A stretch of DNA of 64,000 nt, taken from assembly GCA_023411575.1 (NCBI GenBank), contig JAEYOP010000022.1:1-64000 (forward strand). Reading direction: 5' to 3'. The translations under genes were made by a program, and so were the position numbers. Positions 16,457 to 24,226 of this stretch are shown here, one piece after another; position 1 is the first letter of the stretch; the number at the start of each line of letters is the position of its first letter. Below the pieces are notes generated by a model, which worked only from the letters and a program-made list of their open reading frames with translations, was not told the origin of the DNA and searched no databases. This DNA is from Bacillota bacterium. Lineage in GTDB: Bacteria > Bacillota > Clostridia > Acetivibrionales > DTU013.

Positions 16457-16490
16457 CATTTGCCTTTTAAAGCAAATGTGCCTTTTATGT
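16457..16490 (+). terminator. weak hairpin terminator after the lipoprotein gene
   Basis: CATTTGC and GCAAATG (16457-16463 and 16472-16478) form a 7-bp stem followed by TGCCTTTTATGTTT; the T tract is interrupted. Confidence 0.4.
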
Positions 16491-16538
16491 TTCAAAATAA
16501 ATACAAAGGGCATACAATAAAGGTGGGGTGGTTGATGT

Positions 16539-16766
16539 ATGAGTATGAATAAAAGCATGGTTTACAACGATCTTGTCAATTCAGCCGTAGTAAACAACCA
16601 TTTTGTCAAAGCCATAACTCCTTTTTCCGATGAATTATGCGACGAGTACGTAAGAATCTTCAAAGAGCTGGAAGACGAAGGGAAAATAACGCTTGAAGAG
16701 TGTATAGTCCAGAAAACCCAGTGGGATAAAATCGTCCGGGTAAAGGGCTACATCCAAAAGCACTAA
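16539..16766 (+). CDS. small hypothetical protein
   Basis: 75 residues, soluble and acidic, starting MSMNKSMVYNDLVNSAVVNN and ending VRVKGYIQKH. A GGTGGGGTGG sequence lies upstream of the ATG. It is followed after 22 bases by the Lnt-like gene, so the two may be cotranscribed. No recognisable domain; the composition begins to be more AT-rich here than in the germination operon. Confidence 0.6.
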   Translation: MSMNKSMVYNDLVNSAVVNNHFVKAITPFSDELCDEYVRIFKELEDEGKITLEECIVQKTQWDKIVRVKGYIQKH

Positions 16767-16788
16767 TTTGAGGTATTAGAGGTATTAA

Positions 16789-18285
16789 TTGAAAAATAAT
16801 ACGACACGGTTAGATGAAAAAAATACAGTATCAATCATAACTTTGTTACTAGGAGTCCTATTTTTTGCTTTTTCAAATGGAAGGTATGCTTTTGCCCCTG
16901 CGGTATGGATCGCTCCGATTTTTCTTTTGCTATTTACCAGAAAACAAAAGCCTGCAGTGGGATATCTGGTGAATTCGTTTGTTTTAGGGGTGTGCAGCCT
17001 GATTTCTTTTTGGAAATTCAGCTCTCAAAATCCTGCCAACCCATTGTTTTATCTTCCGTTTGCCCTTGGCTTTTTGCTTTCCGTTCCATACCTTCTGGAT
17101 AGATCCGTATTTGTGCGGTCAAAGGGTGTTCTTAAGACTATAGTATTTCCGCTTTCCTATGTTGCAGTTGAGTTTGTCTACGTTTCCTTGAGTCCATTAG
17201 GCAGTACGGGCAGCATTGCATATACGCAAATGGGATTTTTGCCACTGATCCAGATCGTATCAATTACAGGCATATATGGCGTTACCTTTCTTGTAGCATG
17301 GTTTTCATCAGTTATTGCAACCATAATAGAGGAAAAAGAAATAGCGAGCGTAAAAAAATATATTTTATGGTATGGAATAGTTTTTATACTAGTAATGAGC
17401 TATGGGGCTGTAAGGCTTCTGCTTCCCGAATCTGCCGCAACCGTTCAAGTAAGCGGCATCAGCGCCTATGACCTGCGGTCCGATGAGGTAAAGGGAAAAT
17501 GGGGTAATGTACGGAAGGATACAAAAAGCTTTCAGCACTTATGCGATAAAATCTTTGCCAAATTAATCGATACTACCAGGAAGGAAGCGTTATCCGGCTC
17601 CAAAGCCGTTGTTTGGGCTGAAATTTCTCCTCTTGCGCTTTCCGTTGATGAAAATAGATATAAAGAAGCGATTTCCAAAACGGCAAAGGAGTTGGGTATC
17701 TATATCGTGACTTCCCCGAACATCCTTGCTGAGAACTTGGGGGAAAAAGCTTTAAACAAGCTTGAAATATATAGCCCTGACGGTGAAATCATACTAAGAC
17801 ACATAAAATTTGGCGGAGCAATGTTTGATGATATCGTTGAGGGAGAGAAAACAGTACCTTCAGTAAAGACTCAATATGGAAACTGGAGCGGTGTAATTTG
17901 CTGGGATGCTGATTTCCCTGGTGTTTTAAGGCAAGCGGGAAGGCTTAAAACAGATATTTTATTTTCACCGGCGGCGGATTGGAAAGAGATAACACCTTTG
18001 CACAGTGCGAATGCGTATTTCAGAGGGATCGAAAACGGCATGTCCGTCATCCGGCAAACGGCAGACGGATTATCCTTTGCAAGCGATAGCAAGGGGCGAA
18101 TTTTAGCTCAAATGAATCACTTCACGTCAAGCAACTGGGTTATTCGCGCGCAAATACCATTAAATGGGTGTTTTACCCTGTATCCCTATATCTCCGACTC
18201 TTTTGCAGTAATTTGCATAATTGTATTAATAGGTTTGGTTTTTAGCAGATTCCGAGTGAGAGCCAGTGCCGGCGCCAGCTTGTGA
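16789..18285 (+). CDS. apolipoprotein N-acyltransferase-like membrane protein (nitrilase superfamily)
   Basis: 498 residues. About six N-terminal membrane helices (residues 15-215) precede a carbon-nitrogen hydrolase domain (about 225-465) and a last helix (SFAVICIIVLIGLVF). This is the Lnt layout. The catalytic E-K-C triad is visible: Glu in VVWAEISPL, Lys in RHIKFGG and Cys in VICWDADFPG, where the usual ICYE reads ICWD. Lnt adds the third acyl chain to lipoproteins in Gram-negatives; homologues in Firmicutes are patchy and may have other acyl acceptors. TTG start behind GAGGT. The gene is clearly AT-rich relative to its upstream neighbours. Confidence 0.8.
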   Translation: MKNNTTRLDEKNTVSIITLLLGVLFFAFSNGRYAFAPAVWIAPIFLLLFTRKQKPAVGYLVNSFVLGVCSLISFWKFSSQNPANPLFYLPFALGFLLSVPYLLDRSVFVRSKGVLKTIVFPLSYVAVEFVYVSLSPLGSTGSIAYTQMGFLPLIQIVSITGIYGVTFLVAWFSSVIATIIEEKEIASVKKYILWYGIVFILVMSYGAVRLLLPESAATVQVSGISAYDLRSDEVKGKWGNVRKDTKSFQHLCDKIFAKLIDTTRKEALSGSKAVVWAEISPLALSVDENRYKEAISKTAKELGIYIVTSPNILAENLGEKALNKLEIYSPDGEIILRHIKFGGAMFDDIVEGEKTVPSVKTQYGNWSGVICWDADFPGVLRQAGRLKTDILFSPAADWKEITPLHSANAYFRGIENGMSVIRQTADGLSFASDSKGRILAQMNHFTSSNWVIRAQIPLNGCFTLYPYISDSFAVICIIVLIGLVFSRFRVRASAGASL

Positions 18286-18348
18286 AATAAAAATGCCGAA
18301 CCTCGAAAGGCGGGGTAATAGGTGTGCCCCCTTTGATCCCAATATTTT

Positions 18349-18612
18349 TTAGCTAAAAAAAGCAAAGGAGAACTGTTCAACTGAAATATTTTCTTCTTTC
18401 ATTTTTTTTACTATTATTAGGTACTCAAGACCAATTTCTTTCACTATATCGAGAAGAATGCTTCGCTGTTCAACCGCAAAAACGCCAGAGAAAAAATCAG
18501 ACATTGTAAGGCCAAGTCCTTTACATACTTTTTCCAGTGATGACGTTTGACAACTTTCACACTTTACTAATTCGCTGATTCTCGATTGACTAAAACCCGG
18601 GTAATTCAGCAA
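18349..18612 (-). pseudogene. truncated XRE-family helix-turn-helix regulator
   Basis: The 87-residue frame contains the second half of an XRE helix-turn-helix (SQSRISELVK, then SSLEKVCKGLGLTMSDFF) and a short C-terminal tail. The first helix of the domain is missing: upstream in the frame there are only about eleven codons before a TGA, no ATG and no ribosome binding site. I read it as a decayed regulator left on the reverse strand between the Lnt-like gene and the osmoprotectant operon. Confidence 0.55.
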
Positions 18613-18723
18613 GATTCTTTTGCTCGATTCGTTGTTTCAACAGGCATTTCCCGGATTAAATTTCCCATCCGGCCCTTTCCACGGCATTTTCCCTACAGTG
18701 CCTTTGCCGATCTGTCCCAAGCA

Positions 18724-18742
18724 AAAGTGACAACTTTCGAAA
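18724..18742. promoter_or_regulatory. palindromic operator candidate upstream of the opuC promoter
   Basis: AAAGT-GACA-ACTTT (18724-18737) overlaps a perfect TTTCGAAA (18735-18742), ending nine bases before the -35 element. It is a plausible site for the GntR-type regulator encoded at the end of this cluster; the assignment is inference. Confidence 0.35.
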
Positions 18743-18751
18743 CCGTATAGG

Positions 18752-18780
18752 TTGCTACTATCTAATATTTGTGTTATACT
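18752..18780 (+). promoter_or_regulatory. sigma-A promoter of the osmoprotectant transporter operon
   Basis: TTGCTA, 17-base spacer, TATACT; 26 bases from the -10 to the ATG at 18807. Confidence 0.7.
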
Positions 18781-18806
18781 TTTCAGCGGAAGGGGTGAAA
18801 AAATGT

Positions 18807-19934
18807 ATGATCAGGTTTGAGAACGTCAGTAAAAAATATGGTGACGGTCCGGAAGTCGTAAAATCCCTTGATTTCGAAATAAAGAACGGTGAGTTAGTGG
18901 TGTTCATCGGCCCAAGCGGATGTGGAAAAACGACGACGATGAAAATGATTAACCGTCTTATTGCACATTCGCAAGGAAAGATAACCATAGACGGGAAGGA
19001 TATCGATAACCTCGATCCTGTTTTACTGCGCCGTAAAATAGGCTATGTGATACAGCAAATCGGACTGTTTCCGCATTACACTATAGAAGAAAATATTGCG
19101 TTGATTCCTAAACTGAATAAATGGAGAGAACCGGAAATAAAAGAACGTGTTCAGATACTGATGAACACTGTCGGGTTAAATCCGGATGTATTTGCCAAAC
19201 GTTACCCGCGCGAGCTTTCCGGCGGTCAGCAGCAGCGAGTCGGCGTAGCCAGGGCTCTGGCGGCAAACCCTGATGTTATTTTAATGGATGAGCCTTTTGG
19301 CGCTTTGGATCCGATTACCCGTGAGCAGCTCCAGGATGAACTGCTCCGCATTCAGTCTGAGATGCATAAAACAATCGTTTTTGTAACGCACGACATGGAC
19401 GAGGCGCTCAAATTGGGTGACAGAATTGCCGTAATGAAGGAAGGTGAGCTTTTACAGTTGGACACGCCCGAACAATTACTTAGGAATCCTGCTCACGGTT
19501 TTGTTGAGGAATTTATCGGGAAGCAGCGGATCTATCAAAATCCTGAGTACATTCCCGTAACCGACATAATGCGTAATAACCCGGCGTTAACCCTGCCATC
19601 CAGAACGCCAATCGTGGCTATAGATTTTATGCGCCAGCGCAAGACCGACACATTGATTATAGCGGATGAGAACGGAAGATTGCTTGGCATTGTATCCGGC
19701 TACGAGCTTCAATCCAGCAAGGAAAATGTTCAAACGATATCAGAAATTATGCAGCCAATGAAAACGGTTCTTGAAAGTTCAGCAACAGCGAAGGATGCAT
19801 TAAAAATGATTGCCAAGGCATCTTACGGGATCGTTCCTGTAGTGGATGGAGACAAAAGGATTATTGGTGTTGTTACACGAGGCTCGTTATTGAGCTTTTT
19901 TGCCAATCAATGGTCTGAAGAGGGGAGGGATTAA
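18807..19934 (+). CDS. opuCA: osmoprotectant (glycine betaine/carnitine/choline) ABC transporter ATP-binding protein with CBS pair
   Basis: 375 residues. The ABC domain has Walker A GPSGCGKTT, Q-loop VIQQIGLFPH, signature LSGGQQQRVG, Walker B VILMDEPFGALDP and the switch His in VTHDMDEAL. Two CBS repeats occupy about residues 250-375 (VTDIMRNNPAL, ISEIMQPMKTV). CBS domains of OpuC proteins are known to bind cyclic di-AMP and shut uptake. Start at 18807 fits GGGGTG upstream. It is first in an opuCA-B-C unit and drives import of compatible solutes under osmotic stress. Confidence 0.92.
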   Translation: MIRFENVSKKYGDGPEVVKSLDFEIKNGELVVFIGPSGCGKTTTMKMINRLIAHSQGKITIDGKDIDNLDPVLLRRKIGYVIQQIGLFPHYTIEENIALIPKLNKWREPEIKERVQILMNTVGLNPDVFAKRYPRELSGGQQQRVGVARALAANPDVILMDEPFGALDPITREQLQDELLRIQSEMHKTIVFVTHDMDEALKLGDRIAVMKEGELLQLDTPEQLLRNPAHGFVEEFIGKQRIYQNPEYIPVTDIMRNNPALTLPSRTPIVAIDFMRQRKTDTLIIADENGRLLGIVSGYELQSSKENVQTISEIMQPMKTVLESSATAKDALKMIAKASYGIVPVVDGDKRIIGVVTRGSLLSFFANQWSEEGRD

Positions 19935-19936
19935 GC

Positions 19937-20593
19937 TTGAGAAATGAGTCCATATGGACGCAGATGCTATACCAGCTTAATATGCGATGGCCTGATTTGC
20001 TTCAAGCACTGCTGCAGCATATTCAGCTCGTCTTTATTTCCATGCTGATTGCTATCGCGGTCGGTGTTCCTCTTGGTATTCTTATCACGAGAATAAAGCC
20101 GCTTGCGGCTCCGATTCTTGGTGTTGCAGGCATCCTGCAAACAGTTCCAAGCCTTGCGTTGTTGGGATTTATGATACCTCTGTTCGGTATTGGAATTAAA
20201 ACTGCGGTGGCTGCTTTATTTCTCTATTCACTTCTGCCTATCATTCGCAATACTTTTACAGGGATCAAGGATGTGGATAAAGCAACCTTGGAAGCGGCAA
20301 AAGGAATGGGAATGACAAATTTTCAGATTCTCTTTAAGGTTCAGCTGCCGCTTGCTCTCAGTGTAATGATGGCAGGGATACGGACGGCTACTGTAATTAA
20401 CGTAGGCACCGCCACGCTGGCAGCCTTTATAGGCGCAGGCGGTCTTGGAGATTTCATTTTCCTCGGTATCTCAAGAAACATTGACGCATTAGTGTTAATC
20501 GGAGCTTTTCCTGCGGCGCTGTTGGCTCTTCTTTTTGACTGGCTGCTCGGACGTCTTGAAAAGATCACTACCCCAAGGGGGTTAAAGGTTTGA
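19937..20593 (+). CDS. opuCB: osmoprotectant ABC transporter permease
   Basis: 218 residues, about five to six membrane helices, with the EAA loop ATLEAAKGMGMTNFQILFKVQLP that contacts the ATPase, and the family segment AGILQTVPSLALLGFMIPLFGIG. TTG start 2 bases after the opuCA stop, preceded by GAGGGGAGGG. One permease gene only is seen, whereas Bacillus OpuC has two permeases (OpuCB and OpuCD); here a homodimer is likely. Confidence 0.9.
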   Translation: MRNESIWTQMLYQLNMRWPDLLQALLQHIQLVFISMLIAIAVGVPLGILITRIKPLAAPILGVAGILQTVPSLALLGFMIPLFGIGIKTAVAALFLYSLLPIIRNTFTGIKDVDKATLEAAKGMGMTNFQILFKVQLPLALSVMMAGIRTATVINVGTATLAAFIGAGGLGDFIFLGISRNIDALVLIGAFPAALLALLFDWLLGRLEKITTPRGLKV

Positions 20594-20624
20594 CCAATAA
20601 ATTATTTAAGAAGGGAGATTCACC

Positions 20625-21521
20625 ATGAAAAAGAAAGCTTTGCTTGCAGGTTTGGCCGCCGTGTTGGTGTTTACCCTCTATGGGTGCGGAGGGAACACAA
20701 GCGACAGCAAGGGTACTATCACCGTTGGTTCAAAAAACTTTACTGAAAACATCATAATAGCTCACATGATGGCTGACTTAGTGGAGGCCGACACGGATTT
20801 GACAGTTGTCCGGAAAGTCAATCTCGGAGGTTCAAATGTCGCGTGGACCGCATTGGAAAACAATGATATCCAAATGTATCCCGACTATACCGGAACCATA
20901 GTCGCCAATTATTATCAGGAAGCTACGGGAACTTCCCTGGAAACCCTGGACAAGGCAAAGGAACTTGTGCAGGAGGATAAGCTGAAGGCGCTGGATTCAC
21001 TTGGTTTTAACAATACCTATACGCTTGCGGTAACTCAAGAGACCGCGCAGAAATATAACCTTGATACTTTCGGCGATTTAGCCAAAGTCGCCGGTGAATT
21101 GACATTAGGGTGTGAGTTTGAATTTAAAGACCGGCCGGACGGATATCCTGGACTTCAATCAACCTACAGCATGAACTTTAAGAACGTCAAGGGCATGGAT
21201 CACGGTATCATGTACCGTTCTCTGGCAGGTGGAGAGGTTGATGTAGTCGATGCCTATGCGACCGATGGCCAAATTAAAGTATTTAACCTGAAAATACTGA
21301 AAGACGACTTGGAATTCTTCCCGCCCTACGATTGTCTGCCTATTGTTCGTCAGGACACGCTGGACAAATATCCCGAAATTGAAACAGCTCTCAATAAGCT
21401 TGCAGGAAAAATCAACGAGCAGGCCATGCAGGAATTGAACGCCAAAGTCGATGACGAGGGGATGAAAGCGGAAACGGTCGCCCATGATTTCCTTGTTTCT
21501 GTGGGACTAATAGAAAAATAA
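20625..21521 (+). CDS. opuCC: osmoprotectant-binding lipoprotein (OpuCC/OsmF type)
   Basis: 298 residues. Lipoprotein signal ends at lipobox LYGC. The mature part is a glycine betaine/choline binding fold: TVGSKNFTENIIIAHMMADL, DIQMYPDYTGTI, FEFKDRPDGYPGLQ and PPYDCLPIVRQ. It captures the osmolyte at the outer face of the membrane and feeds OpuCB. It is the last gene of the transporter unit, ending at a strong terminator at 21560. Confidence 0.92.
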   Translation: MKKKALLAGLAAVLVFTLYGCGGNTSDSKGTITVGSKNFTENIIIAHMMADLVEADTDLTVVRKVNLGGSNVAWTALENNDIQMYPDYTGTIVANYYQEATGTSLETLDKAKELVQEDKLKALDSLGFNNTYTLAVTQETAQKYNLDTFGDLAKVAGELTLGCEFEFKDRPDGYPGLQSTYSMNFKNVKGMDHGIMYRSLAGGEVDVVDAYATDGQIKVFNLKILKDDLEFFPPYDCLPIVRQDTLDKYPEIETALNKLAGKINEQAMQELNAKVDDEGMKAETVAHDFLVSVGLIEK

Positions 21522-21559
21522 CAAAATGGATAATCAAAACAGGTATTCAAAGTCGCGGC

Positions 21560-21595
21560 ACAGGCGTCTCAGTTTATTGAGACGCCTGTTTTTGA
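21560..21595 (+). terminator. rho-independent terminator after opuCC
   Basis: Perfect 12-bp stem ACAGGCGTCTCA / TGAGACGCCTGT with a 6-base loop, followed by TTTT. Confidence 0.88.
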
Positions 21596-21621
21596 AACAA
21601 ATAGAAATCCCTGCGGAATCA

Positions 21622-21630
21622 TGCTATAAT
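21622..21630 (+). promoter_or_regulatory. extended -10 promoter of the GntR-RCK_C regulator
   Basis: TGCTATAAT, 36 bases before the ATG at 21666; no convincing -35 element. Confidence 0.45.
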
Positions 21631-21665
21631 AATATTCAAATCTGAAAGCTCCGAGGGGATTCCAT

Positions 21666-22298
21666 ATGGGCCAAAAAATCGATAATCCAAGATATATGAA
21701 CATAGCTTTAGATGTTGCCGGCAGAATATGCAACGGCGAATTCAAAGTGGGCGACAAAATTTTTGGCCGGTCAACATTGGCCAGCGAATACAATGTTTCG
21801 CCGGAAACCATCCGGCGGGCTATTAACCTCTTGGAAGATATGCAAGTAGTTGTGCCAATGCAAGGCAGCGGCATCCATATATCCTCTTTGGACAGCGCAT
21901 ATTCCTTTGTCAAGAAATTTCAGAACAAGGACACCATTCGCTCCCTCAAGAACGAGGTGAAGTCGCTGCTTGCTCAAATGAAGGAAATCGAAAGCTCTAT
22001 CAATGAAAAAATAGATGCGATTGTAGATTATTCGGACCGTCTAAAAAATTTGAATGTCCTTACGCCCCTTGAGATTGAAATAGACGACGATTCCCAGCTT
22101 ATCGGCCGGACCGTAACGGAAACTAAATTCTGGCAGAATACAGGCGCAACCATCATCGCAATAAAGAGAAACGACTCGCTTGTACTTTCCCCAGGCCCCT
22201 ACGGAGGTTTTGAAAAAGGAGATACCATCTTTATTGTTGGCAGCGAAGATGTCATCCAAAGGACAAAACAATTTATGAAAGAATTTCGGGCGGAGTAA
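21666..22298 (+). CDS. GntR-family regulator with C-terminal RCK_C (TrkA-C) domain, BusR-like
   Basis: 210 residues in three parts: a GntR winged helix (about 8-75, FGRSTLASEYNVSPETIRRA), a coiled coil (about 80-128, KNEVKSLLAQMKEIESSI) and an RCK_C domain (about 130-210, GRTVTETKFWQNTGATIIAI, FEKGDTIFIVGS). This is the arrangement of BusR, the cyclic di-AMP-binding repressor of betaine uptake genes in Lactococcus and Streptococcus. Directly downstream of an OpuC-type transporter, it most likely represses that operon when cyclic di-AMP is high. Ligand binding is inferred from family and context. Confidence 0.85.
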   Translation: MGQKIDNPRYMNIALDVAGRICNGEFKVGDKIFGRSTLASEYNVSPETIRRAINLLEDMQVVVPMQGSGIHISSLDSAYSFVKKFQNKDTIRSLKNEVKSLLAQMKEIESSINEKIDAIVDYSDRLKNLNVLTPLEIEIDDDSQLIGRTVTETKFWQNTGATIIAIKRNDSLVLSPGPYGGFEKGDTIFIVGSEDVIQRTKQFMKEFRAE

Positions 22299-22328
22299 AT
22301 GTTTTCAAAACTTTTTATCATAAGCAAA

Positions 22329-22355
22329 GGCAGACAGCTTAATCTGCTGTCTGCC
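22329..22355. terminator. hairpin between two convergent genes
   Basis: Perfect 10-bp stem GGCAGACAGC / GCTGTCTGCC with a 7-base loop. It lies between the stop of the GntR gene and the stop of the small reverse-strand gene and could serve both; T tracts are weak on both sides. Confidence 0.6.
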
Positions 22356-22383
22356 TCACCCGATGCCTACGGTTTATAAAATT

Positions 22384-22512
22384 CTAGCAGTTCTTATTGC
22401 AGCCGCCGCCAAAGCCGCCGAAGCCTCCGCAGCAGCATACAATAATTATTATAATGACAATCCATATCCACCAAGAGCCGAAACCAAATCCGAATCCTCT
22501 ATCATTTTCCAT
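22384..22512 (-). CDS. 42-residue Gly/Cys-rich membrane peptide, YjcZ-like
   Basis: Frame of 42 codons starting MENDRGFGFGFGSWWIW, then a single hydrophobic helix IVIIIIIVCCC and a tail GGFGGFGGGCNKNC. GGAGG lies 8 bases before the ATG. Very small proteins with a polar Gly-rich end, one helix and Gly/Cys repeats (the YjcZ/SscA type) occur in sporulating Firmicutes. It is too short for normal gene callers, but the ribosome binding site, the closed frame and a possible sporulation promoter upstream support it. Confidence 0.65.
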   Translation of the reverse strand: MENDRGFGFGFGSWWIWIVIIIIIVCCCGGFGGFGGGCNKNC

Positions 22513-22553
22513 AATATAAGCCTCCAAACAAGTACTACATTAACATTTCACTA

Positions 22554-22582
22554 TATACTATGAAAGGGTGACATAATGTGTG
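22554..22582 (-). promoter_or_regulatory. possible sigma-K-type promoter for the 42-residue peptide
   Basis: On the reverse strand CATAGTATA (22554-22562) fits the sigma-K -10 pattern CATAnnnTA, and CACA about 15 bases upstream fits the short AC -35 element. The -10 lies about 42 bases before the ATG. The motif is short, so chance is possible. Confidence 0.35.
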
Positions 22583-22610
22583 AACGATAATAAGTGGCGT
22601 TTTTCTGAAC

Positions 22611-22644
22611 AATAAAAAAGCACCAAAGCTCGAAAGCTCTGGTA
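22611..22644 (-). terminator. rho-independent terminator after tRNA-Trp
   Basis: On the reverse strand a hairpin with an AGCT-TTCG-AGCT core flanked by ACCA/TGGT is followed by TTTTTTATT. Confidence 0.8.
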
Positions 22645-22648
22645 CTTC

Positions 22649-22724
22649 TGGCAGGGGAGACAGGGATCGAACCTGCAGCCGACGGTTTTGGAGACCGCTA
22701 CTCTACCAATTGCGCTACTCCCCT
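22649..22724 (-). tRNA. tRNA-Trp (CCA anticodon)
   Basis: 76 bases including an encoded CCA end. The acceptor AGGGGAG pairs with CTCCCCT, the T arm has GGTTCGATCC, and the seven-base anticodon loop CTCCAAA carries CCA. Confidence 0.96.
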
Positions 22725-22762
22725 ATAAATGATTTCCTGCTGTCCCCAAATGGGACTTTCTT

Positions 22763-22792
22763 ATTTTACATTAAGCTGCAAGGCCGTGTCAA
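22763..22792 (-). promoter_or_regulatory. promoter of tRNA-Trp
   Basis: On the reverse strand: perfect TTGACA, 18-base spacer, TAAAAT; about 39 bases before the tRNA 5' end. Confidence 0.75.
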
Positions 22793-22889
22793 TGGAAATG
22801 GCTAAAATATTGCTTCAAATTTACTTCGCAGAATAGATGTGTTATCATATTAGAAAAATAAAGCAAACATGGGAATGGAGAAATGCAGT

Positions 22890-23711
22890 ATGGGAATAAA
22901 AGTAGGGATGATCGGTACGGGGAATATAGGTACGCCCCTGATCAAAGGAGTGGTTCATTCAGGCGTTGCGACACCTGAAGACATATATATTTTCGATGTG
23001 GACCGCAGCAAAGCCGAGGCCCTGTCGAAGGAGACCGGCGTCCGTGTTGCGAAAGACAACCGGGAGCTTGTACGCAATTGCGACTACATCATGCTGGCGA
23101 TCAAGCCGGCTTTTGTAAAGCCGGTCCTCGAAGAGATCCGCGAGGAGTTTGGACCGGACAAGGTCCTGGTTTCCATTGCGGCAGGCGTTACGACAAAGAC
23201 CTTGAAGGCGGGAATCGGCGAGGACCGGAAAGTGGTCCGAACGATGCCGAACCTGCCCGTGCTGGTCGGGGAAGGCATGACCCTCATCTGTTTCGGCGAT
23301 AACCTGAGCGAGGAGGAGAAGGCGGCGGCAAAGAGCCTTTTTGCCGGCTCCGGAAAGGTGGAGGAACTGGAAGAACGGCTGATGAGCGAGGTGATCGCTT
23401 TGACCGGCAGCAGTCCCGCCTATGTCTTCATCATGATTGAAGCGATGGCGGACGGAGCGGTGCAGGCGGGGCTTCCCAGGAAGCTTTCCTACAAGCTTGC
23501 GGCGCAGGCGGTATTGGGCTCCGCAAAAATGGTGCTGGATACCGGCCTTCATCCTGCGGATCTCAAGGACCAGGTTTGTTCTCCCGCCGGAACAACCATC
23601 GACGCGGTGCAGGCACTGGAGAAAAACGGCTTCCGGTATTTGATCATGAACGCGATGCAGGAATGTACGAGGAGGGCGCTGGAAATCGGACGCGCCGCCG
23701 AAGGCAGGTAA
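22890..23711 (+). CDS. proC: pyrroline-5-carboxylate reductase
   Basis: 273 residues. It reduces 1-pyrroline-5-carboxylate to proline with NAD(P)H. The N-terminal Rossmann site is KVGMIGTGNIGTPLIKG; the middle has MLAIKPAFVKPVLEEI and VSIAAGVTT, and the C-terminal helical dimer domain has the family signature LKDQVCSPAGTTIDAVQALE. ATG at 22890 is preferred over one at 22869 because GGAG lies 9 bases upstream. It opens a short run with rnhA and nudF. Confidence 0.95.
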   Translation: MGIKVGMIGTGNIGTPLIKGVVHSGVATPEDIYIFDVDRSKAEALSKETGVRVAKDNRELVRNCDYIMLAIKPAFVKPVLEEIREEFGPDKVLVSIAAGVTTKTLKAGIGEDRKVVRTMPNLPVLVGEGMTLICFGDNLSEEEKAAAKSLFAGSGKVEELEERLMSEVIALTGSSPAYVFIMIEAMADGAVQAGLPRKLSYKLAAQAVLGSAKMVLDTGLHPADLKDQVCSPAGTTIDAVQALEKNGFRYLIMNAMQECTRRALEIGRAAEGR

Positions 23712-23715
23712 ATGA

Positions 23716-24219
23716 ATGCAGAAAGCGATGAAAAGAGTACAGCTTTATACGGACGGCGCGTGTTCCGGGAATCCGGGCCGGGGAGGCTGGGGCGCGGTCC
23801 TGCTGTTTGAGGGCAGGGAAAAGGAGATCTCGGGCTACGAGGAGCATACCACCAACAATCGGATGGAGCTGCAGGCTGCCATCGAAGGATTGAATGCCCT
23901 GAAGTTCCCCTGCGAGGTAGAGCTGTACAGCGACAGTTCCTATCTGGTGAACGCTTTTCAAAACGATTGGATTACGGGCTGGAAGCGGAACGGCTGGCGA
24001 AACAGCAGCAAGGATGAAGTGAAGAACAGGGATTTGTGGGAACAGCTTGATTCCCTGTGTCATACCCATAAGATCACCTGGATAAAGGTGAAGGGCCACA
24101 GCGACAACGAATACAACAACCGCTGCGATAAGCTTGCCACCGGCGAAATAAAAAAACATTCGGACAAAAAGGACGATAAACAGAACGACAAACAGGACGC
24201 CTCAGAGCAAGGAGAGTAG
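23716..24219 (+). CDS. rnhA: ribonuclease HI
   Basis: 167 residues. It degrades the RNA strand of RNA-DNA hybrids. The four acidic metal ligands are visible: Asp in LYTDGACSGNPGRGGWG, Glu in NNRMELQAAIEGL, Asp in LYSDSSYLVNAF and Asp in NNRCDKLA. The C-terminal tail is short, very charged and Lys/Asp-rich (KKHSDKKDDKQNDKQD), beyond the catalytic core. It starts 4 bases after proC; a second ATG 12 bases downstream is an alternative start. Confidence 0.95.
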   Translation: MQKAMKRVQLYTDGACSGNPGRGGWGAVLLFEGREKEISGYEEHTTNNRMELQAAIEGLNALKFPCEVELYSDSSYLVNAFQNDWITGWKRNGWRNSSKDEVKNRDLWEQLDSLCHTHKITWIKVKGHSDNEYNNRCDKLATGEIKKHSDKKDDKQNDKQDASEQGE

Positions 24220-24226
24220 ACAGAAT

